From assembly GCA_965215475.1 (NCBI GenBank), contig OZ244061.1:3162001-3226000 (forward strand): a stretch of DNA of 64,000 nt, written 5' to 3'. The notes beneath the pieces were generated by a model. It was not told the origin of the DNA. It saw only the letters and a list, made by a program, of their open reading frames with translations, and made no database searches. A program made the position numbers and the translations under genes. The first letter of the stretch is position 1. Each line of letters begins with the position of its first letter. This DNA is from Bin80 sp965215475 (GTDB taxonomy: Bacteria > Bacteroidota > Rhodothermia > Rhodothermales > Bin80). Positions 62,796 through 64,000 of the stretch are shown piece by piece.

Positions 62796-64000
62796 ATGAC
62801 AAAATTATCTCAAAAATTTGCAGATCTCTTCTTGAACCCCGATCGGTACAAACTCAGGCTCTACGAAGCCCTGCGTGCACGTTTTGTTGAGGGAAAACCC
62901 TGGGGCGACATTGCCAGGCAGTTCAGACTCAATGAGGGAACCCTCCGGAATCTAGCCTCTGAACTGCGCAAATCGGGGGCGATTCCCTTGTTTGACCGCC
63001 CCGCAGAGGTGCAACGCTCCAAACGCGATCAGCGCATCCTTGACTTACGCCGTAAAGAATCTCTCTCGAATGTCGAGATTCATCAACGCCTGTCGGAGGA
63101 GGGAATCAAAGCGGGGACCACCACCATCGGACTTGTTCTCAAGCAGGCTGGCATTCCAAAATTGCCACGACGCTCCCTTGGTAAATCTCCCAAAGTGGCC
63201 ATTGCCGCACAGGCTGATGTTCGCCGATTCCACGCAACGTCATCAACATGTTCTACACGGTTCGCTGGCTTATTTCTCTTTGCACGGGATTTGGCAGATG
63301 CCAACATTGGGCAGCTTCTTACCACTTGGCCGACCAGTAAGAGGATTCCTGCACCGGCCATGATCCGGTCCTTGTTAGCCCTCAAACTCTGGGGAATTGG
63401 ACGCCCCTATCATGTGATGCCAAGTGTTCTGGACGAGGGCATAGCCCTGTTTGCCGGACTCAATGTGATCCCCCAAAAATCCACTCTATCCGAATACAGT
63501 AGCAGAGTAGACCTTGAGCATCTGGATCTATGGATGGCAGGATGGCATCGGATCGCTCAACAATGGGTGCCAACCTTAGAAACGTCATTTGACTTGGATT
63601 TTCATACGATTCCCTATCATGGAGATGAATCGCTGATGCAGAAACATTTTGTCTCTAGCCGTAGCCGTCGTCAGCGTGGAATCTTGGCTTTGGTGGTTCG
63701 GGAAGCCAGCCAGCGCGTCTTGATCTATGGGGATGCTAAAATCACCAAAGAAACCCAGAATGATGCCATTTTTTCGTTCATTGAAAATTGGAAACAACGA
63801 ACGGGCGAGCTTCCCAAGGACCTGGTCTTTGACAGTCGCTTTACGACCTATGCAAATCTCGCCAAACTCAATGCTCTTGGAATCTACTTCTTAACCTTGC
63901 GCAAGCGTGCACCTTCTGTCGTGGATGCGATCAATCAATACCCCAAGGATCGCTGGAAAAAGATTCAACTTCACAATATCGGACGGCGGTACTCCAAGCC
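62796..64000 (+). CDS. DDE-type transposase, 3'-truncated by the window edge
   Basis: A frame opens at ATG 62796 and stays open to the last base, giving at least 401 residues. It starts MTKLSQKFADLFLNPDRYKL, has two helix-turn-helix-like parts (KPWGDIARQFRLNEGTLRNL and LSNVEIHQRLSEEGI), and an RNase H-like core: TSFDLDFHTIPYHGDES with candidate catalytic Asp, and LVFDSRFTTYANLAKLNALG with a second Asp. The last acidic residue is expected beyond the window. I cannot assign an IS family. The gene looks intact so far, unlike the other transposases here, so this may be the most recent element. Confidence 0.8.
   Translation, partial: MTKLSQKFADLFLNPDRYKLRLYEALRARFVEGKPWGDIARQFRLNEGTLRNLASELRKSGAIPLFDRPAEVQRSKRDQRILDLRRKESLSNVEIHQRLSEEGIKAGTTTIGLVLKQAGIPKLPRRSLGKSPKVAIAAQADVRRFHATSSTCSTRFAGLFLFARDLADANIGQLLTTWPTSKRIPAPAMIRSLLALKLWGIGRPYHVMPSVLDEGIALFAGLNVIPQKSTLSEYSSRVDLEHLDLWMAGWHRIAQQWVPTLETSFDLDFHTIPYHGDESLMQKHFVSSRSRRQRGILALVVREASQRVLIYGDAKITKETQNDAIFSFIENWKQRTGELPKDLVFDSRFTTYANLAKLNALGIYFLTLRKRAPSVVDAINQYPKDRWKKIQLHNIGRRYSK

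Noticed and set aside
1..64000. CRISPR array or tRNA/rRNA genes
   Set aside because: No regularly spaced repeats with unique spacers and no tRNA-like arms or rRNA stretches were seen by eye on either strand.

Overview
The window looks like a chromosome segment of a Gram-negative bacterium. It has many lipoprotein and outer-membrane signatures: Lgt, LolA, a DUF5916-type barrel protein and lipobox proteins. Base composition is moderate. Shine-Dalgarno sites are weak, and there are many GTG/TTG starts and many degraded insertion sequences. The gene content (DUF5916, DUF4159, a SaoD-like DsrE protein, a sugar-dehydrogenase/cytochrome lipoprotein, a one-piece his cluster with proC) best fits the Rhodothermota/Bacteroidota side of the tree. 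That placement is inference from family content, not from a marker gene.

Layout. 1-5.0 kb: an operon-like set ending in a MotA/ExbB-like and a MotB/OmpA-like pair that closely resembles the ZorA/ZorB motor of Zorya defence. It is preceded by a secreted, cysteine-rich, vWA-like protein and by unrecognised genes instead of the usual ZorC/D/E/F/G. 5.5-8.1 kb: a DUF4159 protein, a truncated glyA and a lipoprotein sulfatase. 8.3-9.4 kb: a decayed ISL3 transposase. 9.5-11.9 kb: a tandemly duplicated Fic module, one copy frameshifted. 12-25.5 kb (minus strand): a DISARM-like block. Three ATGA-coupled genes encode a DrmA/DrmB-like helicase-DUF1998 fusion with a nuclease-like tail, a DrmD-like SNF2 helicase and a DrmMI-like adenine methylase. 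They lie downstream of an AAA ATPase gene and a tiny ORF.

25.8-35.8 kb is mostly housekeeping: a DUF5916 barrel, rnhA diverging from obgE-rluD, a frameshifted saoD-like gene, then hisS-lgt-PLP decarboxylase-rlmB. 35.8-42 kb is a gene graveyard: amidohydrolase and transposase remnants, a retropepsin-like gene whose active-site codons have been shifted out of frame, a repeat-built coiled-coil membrane protein, and IS21, ISL3 and IS1634 pieces. 42-48.1 kb: flippase-like and LolA-like genes, a molybdenum-carrier-like protein, a class V aminotransferase, and a sugar-dehydrogenase-like lipoprotein followed by a cytochrome c that may be its frameshifted C-terminus.

48.5-50 kb: the stump of a DUF1156 methylase joined to an ATPase gene; a paralogue of that ATPase stands alone at 60.6 kb. 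50.2-53.7 kb: hisB-proC-hisH-hisA-hisF. 53.9-59.7 kb: metG and a coupled ATP-grasp / alpha-E / transglutaminase trio. The window ends in an AT-rich stretch and a transposase gene that runs off the edge.

The clearest themes are anti-phage defence (Zorya-like, DISARM-like, Fic, a DUF1156 stump, two mobile-looking ATPases) and gene decay. Several decays are single-base frameshifts, so assembly error should be excluded before calling them real.
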